DNA from: Chryseobacterium aquaeductus
Lineage (GTDB): Bacteria > Bacteroidota > Bacteroidia > Flavobacteriales > Weeksellaceae
Length of the DNA stretch: 64,000 nucleotides
Assembly (NCBI RefSeq): GCF_905175375.1
Contig: NZ_CAJIMS010000001.1
Location: forward strand, 3,348,001 to 3,412,000
Direction: 5' to 3'
The notes beneath the pieces are model-generated. The model made no database searches, was not told where the DNA came from, and saw only the letters and a program-made list of their open reading frames with translations. How positions within the stretch are numbered: position 1 is the stretch's first letter; each line of letters starts with the position of its first letter. A program made the translations under genes and the position numbers. Of this stretch, positions 25,907-34,122 are shown one piece after another.

Positions 25907-28589
25907 TTTCGCATTATTTATCGTTGTTTTAATTTACCTCGCACTTTTGTTCTTAGTTGCTCATTTGGCAGAGAAGAAGAAGAGCAAGATGTGGATTAAT
26001 AACCCATACATCTACGCATTGTCTCTTGCCGTGTATTGCACTGCATGGACGTACTACGGAAGTATCGGTGTAGCGGCAACCAGCGGGCTCAATTATTTAC
26101 CGATATACATCGGACCCATCATGGTGATTCCTGCATGGATCTACATTAACACCAGAATTGTACGCATTGCAAGAGTAAATAAAATCAGCAGCTTAGCAGA
26201 TTTCATCTCATTACGATACGGTAACAGCAGAAGCTTTAGCGCCATCATCACTTTGGTGTGCCTTTTGGCGATAATTCCCTACATCGGATTGCAGATAAGA
26301 GCTATTTCCGAAACTTTTCATTTGGTGACAGAAACTACTGTATCTAAAAATATCTTAACCGACAGTGCAACCTTTGTGGTCATTTTAATAGCTGTATTCT
26401 CATCGTATTATGGGACAAAATATGTAGATGCTTCAGAAAAACGTTTAGGCATAGTATCAGCCATTGCTTTGGAAAGTTTTCTTAAATTATTTTTCATCAT
26501 CATTTTAGGATTATTCGTCATTTATTATGCATTTGACGGCTTTTCAGATCTTTATCAGAAGGCGAGTAAATTTCCAGATTTTAAAGCAAAAAATACTTTT
26601 AACGGAATTGAAGGCGCATTGAATTGGATGATCCTCTGTATGATTTCCGGAACGGCAATTTGTATTTTACCAAGACAATTTCACACGGCAATCGTAGAAA
26701 ACAGACAGGAAAAACACATCAAAACGGCAATCTGGTTTTTTCCGCTTTACCTTTTAATCTTTACCGTTTTTATATTTCCGATTGCTTGGGGCGGAAGACT
26801 TATTTTTGAAGGACAAAACGTAAATCCGGAATTCTACTCTATCTTAATTCCGCAGCATTTTGACAATACCTTAATAACCGTTTTGGTGTTTTTAGGAGGT
26901 TTGAGTTCTTCAATTTCGATGATTATCATTTCAGCCATTACATTATCAATCATGCTTTCAAATAACCTGATTATTCCTTATGGTTTATTGGGAAAATTTA
27001 AAGCAGAAAATGAAACGCAAAACACAAGAAATATTACCATCATCAGAAAATTTTCTATTTTCGGATTAATTATTCTGGCATTTTGTTTTTATAAATATTT
27101 CATACTCAAAACTTCTTTAGATTCTGTAGGACTTATTTCATTTGTTGTCATTGGACAGCTGGCTCCTGCATTTTTCGGGGCGCTTTTCTGGAGACGAGGA
27201 AGCTATAAAGGAGCTGTCACAGGACTTTTGGCAGGTTTAGTAATTTGTTATTTCGGTTTGATCATTCCTCAGTATTACTTTTCGTACAATTCTGAATTAA
27301 AAGGAGTTTTAAGAGATCTTTATAATGTATTTGATTTTTTCACGATTCCATATTTAAGTAGAATTCCACAGATTTTCTTTTGGTCTATCTTAGTAAATAC
27401 CGGTCTTTTCACCATACTTTCTGTAAGCATGAAAGGTAATTATCGTGAAAGAAATTTTGCGGAATTATATGTAGATATAGACCGATACATACAAAACCAC
27501 GAAAATGCCTTTATCTGGCGAGGAACGGCTTATGTGTCAGATATTCAAAACATTCTGGAACGTTTCTTAGGCAAAAAGAAAACAGAGCAAGCAATGCGTA
27601 TTTTTAATATTAAATACAATATAGATTCTCAGACAGAAACTGCAGATTCCAGATTTATAAAATTTTCTGAAAACCTTTTAGCTGGGAGAATTGGTACCGC
27701 TTCTGCAAAAATTTTGATTGAAGGAGTTACTCAGGAAGATAAAATTTCTTTAAAGGAAGTTTTAAATATTTTGGAAGAATCAAAAGAGAATATTATTTTA
27801 AATAAAAAACTGACCGATAAGTCCGAAGAACTCAAACAACTTTCCAATGATCTTACGACTGCCAACGAAACGTTGATTATCAAAGACCGACAAAAAGATG
27901 ATTTTCTAGATTCTGTAGCGCACGAACTAAGAACTCCAATCACCGCAATACGTTCTGCAGGGGAAATTTTGGCAGATGATGACGATATACCTTTAGACAT
28001 CAAAAAGGAATTTTTAAATAATATCATCACAGAATCTGATCGTCTGAATGAAATCATCAACGATATTCTTTATTTGGATAAACTGCAGTATGGCGAGATT
28101 GCTTTGAACATACAGGAAAATAATATTATTGAAACCTACAAAAAAGCATTGAATCCAATTCTGCATTTGATTAAGAGAGACATTCACATAAGCGAAGTTG
28201 ATCTTCTTGACCAACATATTTTTGAGTATGATGAGGCGAGAATGATACAATTGTTTCAAAATATTTTGGGAAATGCACTGAAATTCACTGATGAACACGG
28301 GATGATACAAACTAAATTTTATCAGAAAGAAGATAAATTAATCATTACCATCTTCAATACCGGAAAAAATATTGCACAAGAAGATCTGGAAAGGATTTTT
28401 GATAAATTTTATCAGTCAAAAAATCAAAATATTATAAAACCCACGGGAAGCGGTCTCGGTTTGGCTATATCAAAACGGATTGTAGAAGCTCACCAAGGAA
28501 CTATAAAAGCTGAAAACAGTGAATTGGGTGTGATTTTCACCATCACTTTACCCAAGATAATTATAAAAGAAAATGAAGTTGAACAATAA
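25896..28589 (+). CDS. SSS-transporter/histidine kinase fusion (CrbS/CbrA-like)
   Basis: 897 residues. About 1-510 is a sodium:solute symporter (SLC5) unit with 13 or so TM helices (YIGPIMVIPAWIY, FLGGLSSSISMIIISAITLS, GALFWRRGSYKGA). About 520-610 is a STAC-like linker with LLAGRIGTASAKILIEG. After a coiled coil (about 625-665) comes the HisKA domain with DSVAHELRTP (phospho-acceptor His676) and the HATPase with QNILGNALKFTD, IFDKFYQ and GSGLGLAISKRIVEAH. The same plan is found in CbrA and CrbS; CrbS controls acs and acetate use. The two synthetase genes downstream support this. Unlike CrbS, its partner regulator is receiver-only. Confidence 0.93.
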   Translation: MVSSFALFIVVLIYLALLFLVAHLAEKKKSKMWINNPYIYALSLAVYCTAWTYYGSIGVAATSGLNYLPIYIGPIMVIPAWIYINTRIVRIARVNKISSLADFISLRYGNSRSFSAIITLVCLLAIIPYIGLQIRAISETFHLVTETTVSKNILTDSATFVVILIAVFSSYYGTKYVDASEKRLGIVSAIALESFLKLFFIIILGLFVIYYAFDGFSDLYQKASKFPDFKAKNTFNGIEGALNWMILCMISGTAICILPRQFHTAIVENRQEKHIKTAIWFFPLYLLIFTVFIFPIAWGGRLIFEGQNVNPEFYSILIPQHFDNTLITVLVFLGGLSSSISMIIISAITLSIMLSNNLIIPYGLLGKFKAENETQNTRNITIIRKFSIFGLIILAFCFYKYFILKTSLDSVGLISFVVIGQLAPAFFGALFWRRGSYKGAVTGLLAGLVICYFGLIIPQYYFSYNSELKGVLRDLYNVFDFFTIPYLSRIPQIFFWSILVNTGLFTILSVSMKGNYRERNFAELYVDIDRYIQNHENAFIWRGTAYVSDIQNILERFLGKKKTEQAMRIFNIKYNIDSQTETADSRFIKFSENLLAGRIGTASAKILIEGVTQEDKISLKEVLNILEESKENIILNKKLTDKSEELKQLSNDLTTANETLIIKDRQKDDFLDSVAHELRTPITAIRSAGEILADDDDIPLDIKKEFLNNIITESDRLNEIINDILYLDKLQYGEIALNIQENNIIETYKKALNPILHLIKRDIHISEVDLLDQHIFEYDEARMIQLFQNILGNALKFTDEHGMIQTKFYQKEDKLIITIFNTGKNIAQEDLERIFDKFYQSKNQNIIKPTGSGLGLAISKRIVEAHQGTIKAENSELGVIFTITLPKIIIKENEVEQ

Positions 28590-28600
28590 AGATACACCGC

Positions 28601-28963
28601 ATGAAAAAGATACTCATTGCAGATGATGAACACAAAATATTAATGTCGCTGGAATATAGTTTCCGGAAAATTGGCTACGAAGTTTATATCGCAAGAGATG
28701 GAACTGAAGTTTTAGAATTCTTGAAAACACTCACTCCTGATGTTATTTTGCTGGATATTATGATGCCAAATCTTGACGGATACAGCACGCTTGAGGAAAT
28801 CAAAAAAAATGAAGCATTAAACAATACAAAAGTTCTTTTCCTGAGTGCCAAAAACAACCCAAAAGATATAGAAAAAGGTCTGGAAATGGGCGCAGATGCA
28901 TACATCACAAAACCCTATTCGATTAAAAAACTTATTCAGCAAATCGAAGAATTGTTTGAATAA
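28601..28963 (+). CDS. Single-domain response regulator
   Basis: 120 residues forming one CheY-like receiver: acidic pocket ADDE (8-9), phospho-acceptor Asp52 in LLDIMMPNLDG, Ser/Thr in LFLSAKN and Lys in YITKPYS. The sequence stops after helix 5, with no DNA-binding domain. It starts 11 bp after the SSS kinase, so it is its cognate partner. Output must go through protein interaction, a phosphorelay or another regulator, unlike the LuxR-type CrbR and NtrC-type CbrB of Proteobacteria. Confidence 0.93.
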   Translation: MKKILIADDEHKILMSLEYSFRKIGYEVYIARDGTEVLEFLKTLTPDVILLDIMMPNLDGYSTLEEIKKNEALNNTKVLFLSAKNNPKDIEKGLEMGADAYITKPYSIKKLIQQIEELFE

Positions 28964-29020
28964 ATTTTTTAAGAATAAATTAAAAACGAAGATTAAAAAA
29001 ACACATAACTAAAAACCAAT

Positions 29021-30910
29021 ATGAAAGCGAAAGATTTATTCTACAGAAGTATAGAAGATCACGAGACCTTTTGGAAAGAGCAGGCTAAGGAAATCAGCTG
29101 GTTTCATTTTCCGGGGCAGATCATATCTAAAGATGAAAATGATTATACACAATGGTTCGCAGATGGGAAGCTGAATATGTGTTATCTGTGCATAGACAAG
29201 CATATTGAAGATGGTTTTGGAGAAGAAATTGCCATTATTTATGATTCTCCAGTTACCAACCAAAAGTTGAAATACACCTACCATCAGGCAAAAGAAGAAA
29301 TTTCGAAATTAGCAGGTGGATTATTGTCTTTAGGCTTAAAAAAAGGTGATACTGCCGTAATTTATATGCCGATGATTCCGCAGACGCTCTTTTCAATGTT
29401 GGCGTGTGCAAGAATTGGTGTGATTCATAATGTAGTTTTTGGTGGCTTTGCTCCTCACGAATTGGTTGTGAGAATTGATGATTGCAAACCAAAAGCTCTC
29501 ATCACAGCAACCGCTGGAGTAGAAATAGCCAAGCGAATTCCCTATTTACCTTTGGTTGAAAAAGCAATTGAACTAGCTCAGGATAAAGTGGAAAACATTA
29601 TTGTTTTCAACCGAAAACTAGTCGAAAACCAACATGAAATGTTTGATGGATTGATTGATTATGAAGAATTAGTTCAAAATTCAAAACCCGCAGATTGCGT
29701 TTCGGTAGAATCTAATCATCCGCTTTATCTGCTTTATACTTCCGGCACTACCGGAAAACCAAAAGGAATTACGCGTGACTCAGGAGGTTACGCCACAGCA
29801 CTCAAGTTTTCTATGAAATACATCTACGGAATTGAGCCTGGAGAAACTTTCTGGGCGGCATCAGATTTTGGTTGGGCAGTCGGACACAGTTACACTGTTT
29901 ATGGTCCATTGATCAATAGAAATACTACGATTATTTTTGAAGGAAAACCTATCATGACGCCTGATGCAGGAACTTTTTGGAGAATCATTTCTGAATATAA
30001 AGTTGCAGCCATGTTTACGGCTCCTACGGCAATTCGAGCTATAAAAAAAGAAGATCCAAATGGCGAATTGGTTAAAAAATATGATCTTTCAAACTTTAAA
30101 AAACAGTTTTTAGCGGGCGAAAGATGTGATGTATCTACATTAGATTGGTTTGCAGAACATATTGGAGTTCCTGCAATCGATCATTGGTGGCAGACAGAAT
30201 CCGGCTCGCCGATGTTGGGTTTAATGACTTTTGATAACGATTATAAAATTAAAAGAGCTTCTGCCGGAAAACCTATTCCCGGTTACGATATTAAAATTTT
30301 TGATGAAAACGGCTACGAACTTGACGAGCATAAAGAAGGTTACTTGGTCATCAAATTACCGCTTCCTCCGGGAGCAATGTTAGGAATTTGGAATGATTAC
30401 GATCGATTTGAAAAAAGCTATTTGTCACAATACAAAGGTTATTATTTTTCCGGAGACGGAGCAATAAAAGATGAGGACGGCTATATTTTTATCACAGGTC
30501 GTGTAGACGATGTCATCAACGTTGCAGGACACCGACTTTCAACTTCCGAAATGGAAGAAGTTGTTTCTTCACATCCCGATGTTGCAGAGTGCGCGGTGGT
30601 AGGAATTGATGACAATTTGAGAGGCCAGGTTCCTTTTGCTACAGTAGTTCTGAAAAACGGATCTCAAATTTCTGAAATAGATGTAGAAAAGCAAATCGTC
30701 TCAAGTATCAGAGAAAAAATAGGAGCAGTAGCTGTTTTGAAAAGCGTGATGGTCGTCAAAAGGCTTCCCAAAACACGATCGGGAAAGATTTTGAGAAAAC
30801 TGATCAGAACGATAATTGATGGTAGAGATTTTCAGATACCGTCTACAATTGATGATGAGAAAATTATTGATGAATTGAAAGAAAAAATCGAGCAGTATAA
30901 AACTAATTAG
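29021..30910 (+). CDS. prpE: PrpE/ACSS3-like acyl-CoA synthetase
   Basis: 629 residues, AMP-forming. P-loop YTSGTTGKPKGITRDSGGYA is the PrpE/ACSS3 version of the motif. ATP/adenylate motif DHWWQTESGSP, hinge ITGRVDDVINVAGHR and C-terminal RSGKILR with the catalytic, acetylation-prone Lys are intact. It activates propionate or other short acids to CoA esters. 58 bp after the response regulator. Distinct enough from the Acs at 31514 that it is not a recent duplicate. Propionate preference is inferred from the RDSGGYA motif. Confidence 0.88.
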   Translation: MKAKDLFYRSIEDHETFWKEQAKEISWFHFPGQIISKDENDYTQWFADGKLNMCYLCIDKHIEDGFGEEIAIIYDSPVTNQKLKYTYHQAKEEISKLAGGLLSLGLKKGDTAVIYMPMIPQTLFSMLACARIGVIHNVVFGGFAPHELVVRIDDCKPKALITATAGVEIAKRIPYLPLVEKAIELAQDKVENIIVFNRKLVENQHEMFDGLIDYEELVQNSKPADCVSVESNHPLYLLYTSGTTGKPKGITRDSGGYATALKFSMKYIYGIEPGETFWAASDFGWAVGHSYTVYGPLINRNTTIIFEGKPIMTPDAGTFWRIISEYKVAAMFTAPTAIRAIKKEDPNGELVKKYDLSNFKKQFLAGERCDVSTLDWFAEHIGVPAIDHWWQTESGSPMLGLMTFDNDYKIKRASAGKPIPGYDIKIFDENGYELDEHKEGYLVIKLPLPPGAMLGIWNDYDRFEKSYLSQYKGYYFSGDGAIKDEDGYIFITGRVDDVINVAGHRLSTSEMEEVVSSHPDVAECAVVGIDDNLRGQVPFATVVLKNGSQISEIDVEKQIVSSIREKIGAVAVLKSVMVVKRLPKTRSGKILRKLIRTIIDGRDFQIPSTIDDEKIIDELKEKIEQYKTN

Positions 30911-30919
30911 TAAATCGTT

Positions 30920-31372
30920 ATGGTAGAAATCATTCAAGCAAATACTGATGACCACAAGATTCTGACCGATATTACAAAAAAGTCAAAAGCGTATTGGGGG
31001 TATTCAGAACAGCAGATGAATGAATGGTCAGATTTGCTTACCGTTAGTTCAGAATACATCCAAAATAATAAGGTGTTTAAGTTGATCGTCAATGAATCAA
31101 TTGTAGGATATTTTTCATATATGAACATAGAAAATAACTTAGTAAGACTTGATAATCTTTTCGTGTTACCGGAATATATTGGAAAAGGTTACGGTAAATT
31201 ATTATTAAATCATTTCATTTTAAATATAAGACAAAGCGGAATAACAAGAATAATTCTGGACGCCGATCCAAACGCAGAGAAGTTTTACGAAAGTTTCGGA
31301 TTTATAAAAACCGGACAAATTAAAACCTCAATAAAAGATAGATTTCTGCCTATTATGGAGTTAGTATTATAG
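30920..31372 (+). CDS. GNAT family N-acetyltransferase
   Basis: 150 residues. GNAT motif A LFVLPEYIGKGYGKLLLNH (about 85-105) and motif B AEKFYESFGF (about 125) are clear. It starts 9 bp after the PrpE-like gene and precedes acs, so it lies inside the CoA-synthetase group. GNATs of the AcuA/Pat type inactivate Acs by acetylating the Lys in the SGK motif; this one could have that role, though it could equally act on a small molecule. Substrate unknown. Confidence 0.85.
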   Translation: MVEIIQANTDDHKILTDITKKSKAYWGYSEQQMNEWSDLLTVSSEYIQNNKVFKLIVNESIVGYFSYMNIENNLVRLDNLFVLPEYIGKGYGKLLLNHFILNIRQSGITRIILDADPNAEKFYESFGFIKTGQIKTSIKDRFLPIMELVL

Positions 31373-31513
31373 CTTAAATCAAATTTAAACTTATATAAGT
31401 GAAACGGCTTGGTGAACTTAAAAACAGTAACGAGTAAAAAAAAACTTTGTGAACTTCGTGTTCAAATTATAGAACCAAAATATTTAAAATAAAAAATTGT
31501 AAAGATAAAAAGT

Positions 31514-33424
31514 ATGAGAAATTACGTAATAGAAGATTTACCACACTACTTTGAAGAGTATAAAAAATCAATAAAAAATCCTAAAAAATTCTGGGATGAA
31601 GTTGCCGACCAGAACTTCGTATGGTATCAAAGATGGAGCAAAGTTGTGAAATACGATATGCACGAAGCAAAAATTATCTGGTTTAAAAATGCTAAATTAA
31701 ATATCACAAAAAACTGTCTGGACAGGCATCTTTCTGTGAGAGGTGAGAAAACTGCCATTATTTGGGAACCAAACGATCCGAAAGAAGAAGCACAACATAT
31801 TTCTTATAATGAATTGTACACGAGAGTAAATAAGACAGCCAATATTTTAAGGGAAATGGGTATAGAGAAAGGCGACAGAGTCTGCATTTATCTTCCTATG
31901 ATCCCGGAATTGGCAGTTACAATGCTGGCTTGTGCAAAATTAGGTGCCGTGCATTCTGTAATTTTTGCAGGATTTTCATCTTCTGCTGTGGTCTCCAGAG
32001 TGAATGATTGTGGTGCAAAAATGATGATTACATCCGATGGTAGTTATCGCGGAAGTAAGGTTTTAGACTTAAAGAGCATCATTGATGAAGCAATGGAGAA
32101 ATGCCCAACTGTCGAAAAGGTTTTGGTAGTAAAAAGAACCAACAACGAAGTAAAAATAAAAGAAGGAAGAGACTTCTGGATGGATGATTTGCTGGAAAAT
32201 GCTTCCGCAGATTTCGTAACCCAGATTATGGATGCCGAAGATCCTTTATTCATTTTGTATACTTCAGGATCCACAGGAAAGCCAAAAGGAATGCTTCATA
32301 CTTGCGCCGGATACATGGTTTACAGTGCATACACTTTCAAAAATGTATTCAATTATAAAGAAAATGATATATATTGGTGTACCGCTGATATTGGCTGGAT
32401 TACGGGGCATTCTTACATACTTTACGGACCACTTCTCAATGGAGCAACAACCGTCATTTTTGAAGGAATTCCTACATATCCTGAGCCAGACAGATTTTGG
32501 GAAGTTATTGAAAAGCATAAAGTTACCCAATTCTACACCGCGCCAACAGCCATCCGTTCTCTGGCAAAAGAAAATGCAGAATGGGTAGATAAGCATGATT
32601 TAAGCTCGTTAAGAGTGATAGGATCTGTCGGAGAACCTATTAATGACGAAGCATGGCATTGGTTTAACGATCATGTTGGAAGAAAAAAATGTCCGATCGT
32701 TGATACGTGGTGGCAAACCGAAACGGGTGGAATTATGATCTCACCGATACCTTTTGTAACACCCACAAAACCTACGTACGCCACTCTTCCGTTACCGGGA
32801 ATTCAGCCTGTTTTGATGGATGACAAGCGCAACGAGATTACAGGAAATCAAGTGACAGGAAATCTCTGCATCCGTTTTCCATGGCCGGGAATTGCAAGAA
32901 CAATTTGGGGAGATCATCAAAGATATAAAGAAACTTACTTTTCCGCATTTCCGGGGAAATATTTTACAGGTGATGGTGCTTTGAGAGATGAAGTTGGCTA
33001 CTACAGAATCACAGGTCGTGTAGATGATGTGGTGATTGTTTCCGGACACAATTTAGGAACGGCTCCAATTGAAGACAGCATCAACGAGCATCCTGCTGTA
33101 GCAGAATCTGCGATTGTAGGTTTTCCGCATGACATCAAAGGAAGTGCTTTGTATGGTTTTGTAATTTTAAAAGATAGTGGCGCAGGCCGTCAGAAAGACA
33201 ATCTGAAAAAAGAAATTAATCAGTTGATTGCTGACCAGATTGGTCCTATTGCTAAATTAGATAAAATACAGTTTGTCTCAGGTTTACCAAAAACCCGCTC
33301 AGGAAAGATCATGCGTAGAATTTTAAGAAAAATTGCAGAAGGTGATTTCAGTAATTTTGGAGACACCTCTACCCTTTTGAATCCTGAAATCGTGGAAGAA
33401 ATCAAAAATGAAAGACTAGAATAA
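31514..33424 (+). CDS. acsA: Acetyl-CoA synthetase
   Basis: 636 residues, the normal Acs length. YTSGSTGKPKGMLHT P-loop, VDTWWQTETGG, ITGRVDDVVIVSGHNLGTAPIED hinge and TRSGKIMRRILRK C-terminal Lys are all present. It converts acetate, CoA and ATP to acetyl-CoA, AMP and PPi in two steps with an acetyl-adenylate. It is the last gene of the acetate module and is followed by a strong terminator. 141 bp separates it from the GNAT, enough for its own promoter. The SSS kinase upstream is the likely regulator. Confidence 0.95.
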   Translation: MRNYVIEDLPHYFEEYKKSIKNPKKFWDEVADQNFVWYQRWSKVVKYDMHEAKIIWFKNAKLNITKNCLDRHLSVRGEKTAIIWEPNDPKEEAQHISYNELYTRVNKTANILREMGIEKGDRVCIYLPMIPELAVTMLACAKLGAVHSVIFAGFSSSAVVSRVNDCGAKMMITSDGSYRGSKVLDLKSIIDEAMEKCPTVEKVLVVKRTNNEVKIKEGRDFWMDDLLENASADFVTQIMDAEDPLFILYTSGSTGKPKGMLHTCAGYMVYSAYTFKNVFNYKENDIYWCTADIGWITGHSYILYGPLLNGATTVIFEGIPTYPEPDRFWEVIEKHKVTQFYTAPTAIRSLAKENAEWVDKHDLSSLRVIGSVGEPINDEAWHWFNDHVGRKKCPIVDTWWQTETGGIMISPIPFVTPTKPTYATLPLPGIQPVLMDDKRNEITGNQVTGNLCIRFPWPGIARTIWGDHQRYKETYFSAFPGKYFTGDGALRDEVGYYRITGRVDDVVIVSGHNLGTAPIEDSINEHPAVAESAIVGFPHDIKGSALYGFVILKDSGAGRQKDNLKKEINQLIADQIGPIAKLDKIQFVSGLPKTRSGKIMRRILRKIAEGDFSNFGDTSTLLNPEIVEEIKNERLE

Positions 33425-33447
33425 AAAGTTTTAGAAAGATCAAACAG

Positions 33448-33478
33448 ACTCTACACTTAATTGTGTAGAGTTTTTTTT
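33448..33478 (+). terminator. Intrinsic terminator after acsA
   Basis: Perfect 9-bp stem ACTCTACAC (33448-33456) / GTGTAGAGT (33463-33471) with a 6-nt loop, followed by eight T. 24 bp past the acsA stop. Confidence 0.92.
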
Positions 33479-33583
33479 GTCAAAAGTAATAATTATATAT
33501 AAGTAAGAGTAAAATAGATACTTTCTTAAATTTTACTAATTTAACATAGATAAAATAAAATATATTTAATTTGTTTAAATTTT

Positions 33584-33615
33584 TTGCAATCATATTAAAT
33601 AAATTCTTATCTTTA
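33584..33615 (+). promoter_or_regulatory. Promoter of the 33630 gene
   Basis: TTG at 33584-33586, 21-nt spacer, TATCTTTA at 33608-33615 (seven of eight to TAnnTTTG). Predicted start near 33620, about 10-15 nt before the ATG. Confidence 0.55.
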
Positions 33616-33629
33616 GACAACAAAATTAG

Positions 33630-34001
33630 ATGATTATGTCAAACATATTAGCAGGAATATTCGATCGACACAGCGACTATAAGCGTTTGGAAACCGAACT
33701 GGAAGCTTCTGGTTTTGAAAACTCTGATTATATTGTCTACATTACGGATGAACATCATCGTTCGCAATATTTGGTGAGTGTAGAAATAAAAGATGTAGAA
33801 AAAGGAAAAACAGCACAGGATATATTTCTTCAAAATTCTGTTCTTAAGACGTATCTATTTGAAAACATGGGCATCGCTCAAGCATCCTATAGCACAGTGA
33901 AAAAATACATTGATGCAAGAAGCAAAGCTGAAATTCATAACAGCCCGGATGTAAGAATCAAAGTACAACACGACGGAATAAATTCTGAAGTAAAGGCTTA
34001 A
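33630..34001 (+). CDS. Conserved small cytosolic protein of unknown function
   Basis: 123 residues, no signal or TM. The ATG at 33630 or the one at 33636 (MSNILAGIF) could start it. ILAGIFDRHSDYKRLETELEASGFENSDYIVYI has the look of the alpha/beta half found in general-stress proteins of the YflT type (a short beta strand, an amphipathic helix and a second strand), but the similarity is weak. The C-terminal half (YIDARSKAEIHNSPDVRIKVQHDG) is charged. It is monocistronic: promoter before it and terminator after it. A stress role is only a guess. Confidence 0.7.
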   Translation: MIMSNILAGIFDRHSDYKRLETELEASGFENSDYIVYITDEHHRSQYLVSVEIKDVEKGKTAQDIFLQNSVLKTYLFENMGIAQASYSTVKKYIDARSKAEIHNSPDVRIKVQHDGINSEVKA

Positions 34002-34026
34002 ATTAAAACTAAAAACTATTAACCAT

Positions 34027-34057
34027 AATCCGTAGAATTTATTTCTGCGGATTTTTT
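34027..34057 (+). terminator. Intrinsic terminator after the 33630 gene
   Basis: AATCCGTAGAA (34027-34037) pairs with TTCTGCGGATT (34043-34053) with one G-U, followed by a T-run. 26 bp past the stop. Confidence 0.85.
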
Positions 34058-34068
34058 CGTTTTAGAAA

Positions 34069-34099
34069 TTGACCAGTAGCTTTATTTTTCGTATTTTCG
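34069..34099 (+). promoter_or_regulatory. Promoter of the Rel/SpoT gene
   Basis: TTG at 34069-34071, 20-nt spacer, TATTTTCG at 34092-34099 (seven of eight to TAnnTTTG). It lies 24 nt before the ATG at 34123. Confidence 0.6.
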
Positions 34100-34122
34100 T
34101 TTAAACAAAGCCTTTCACAGAG

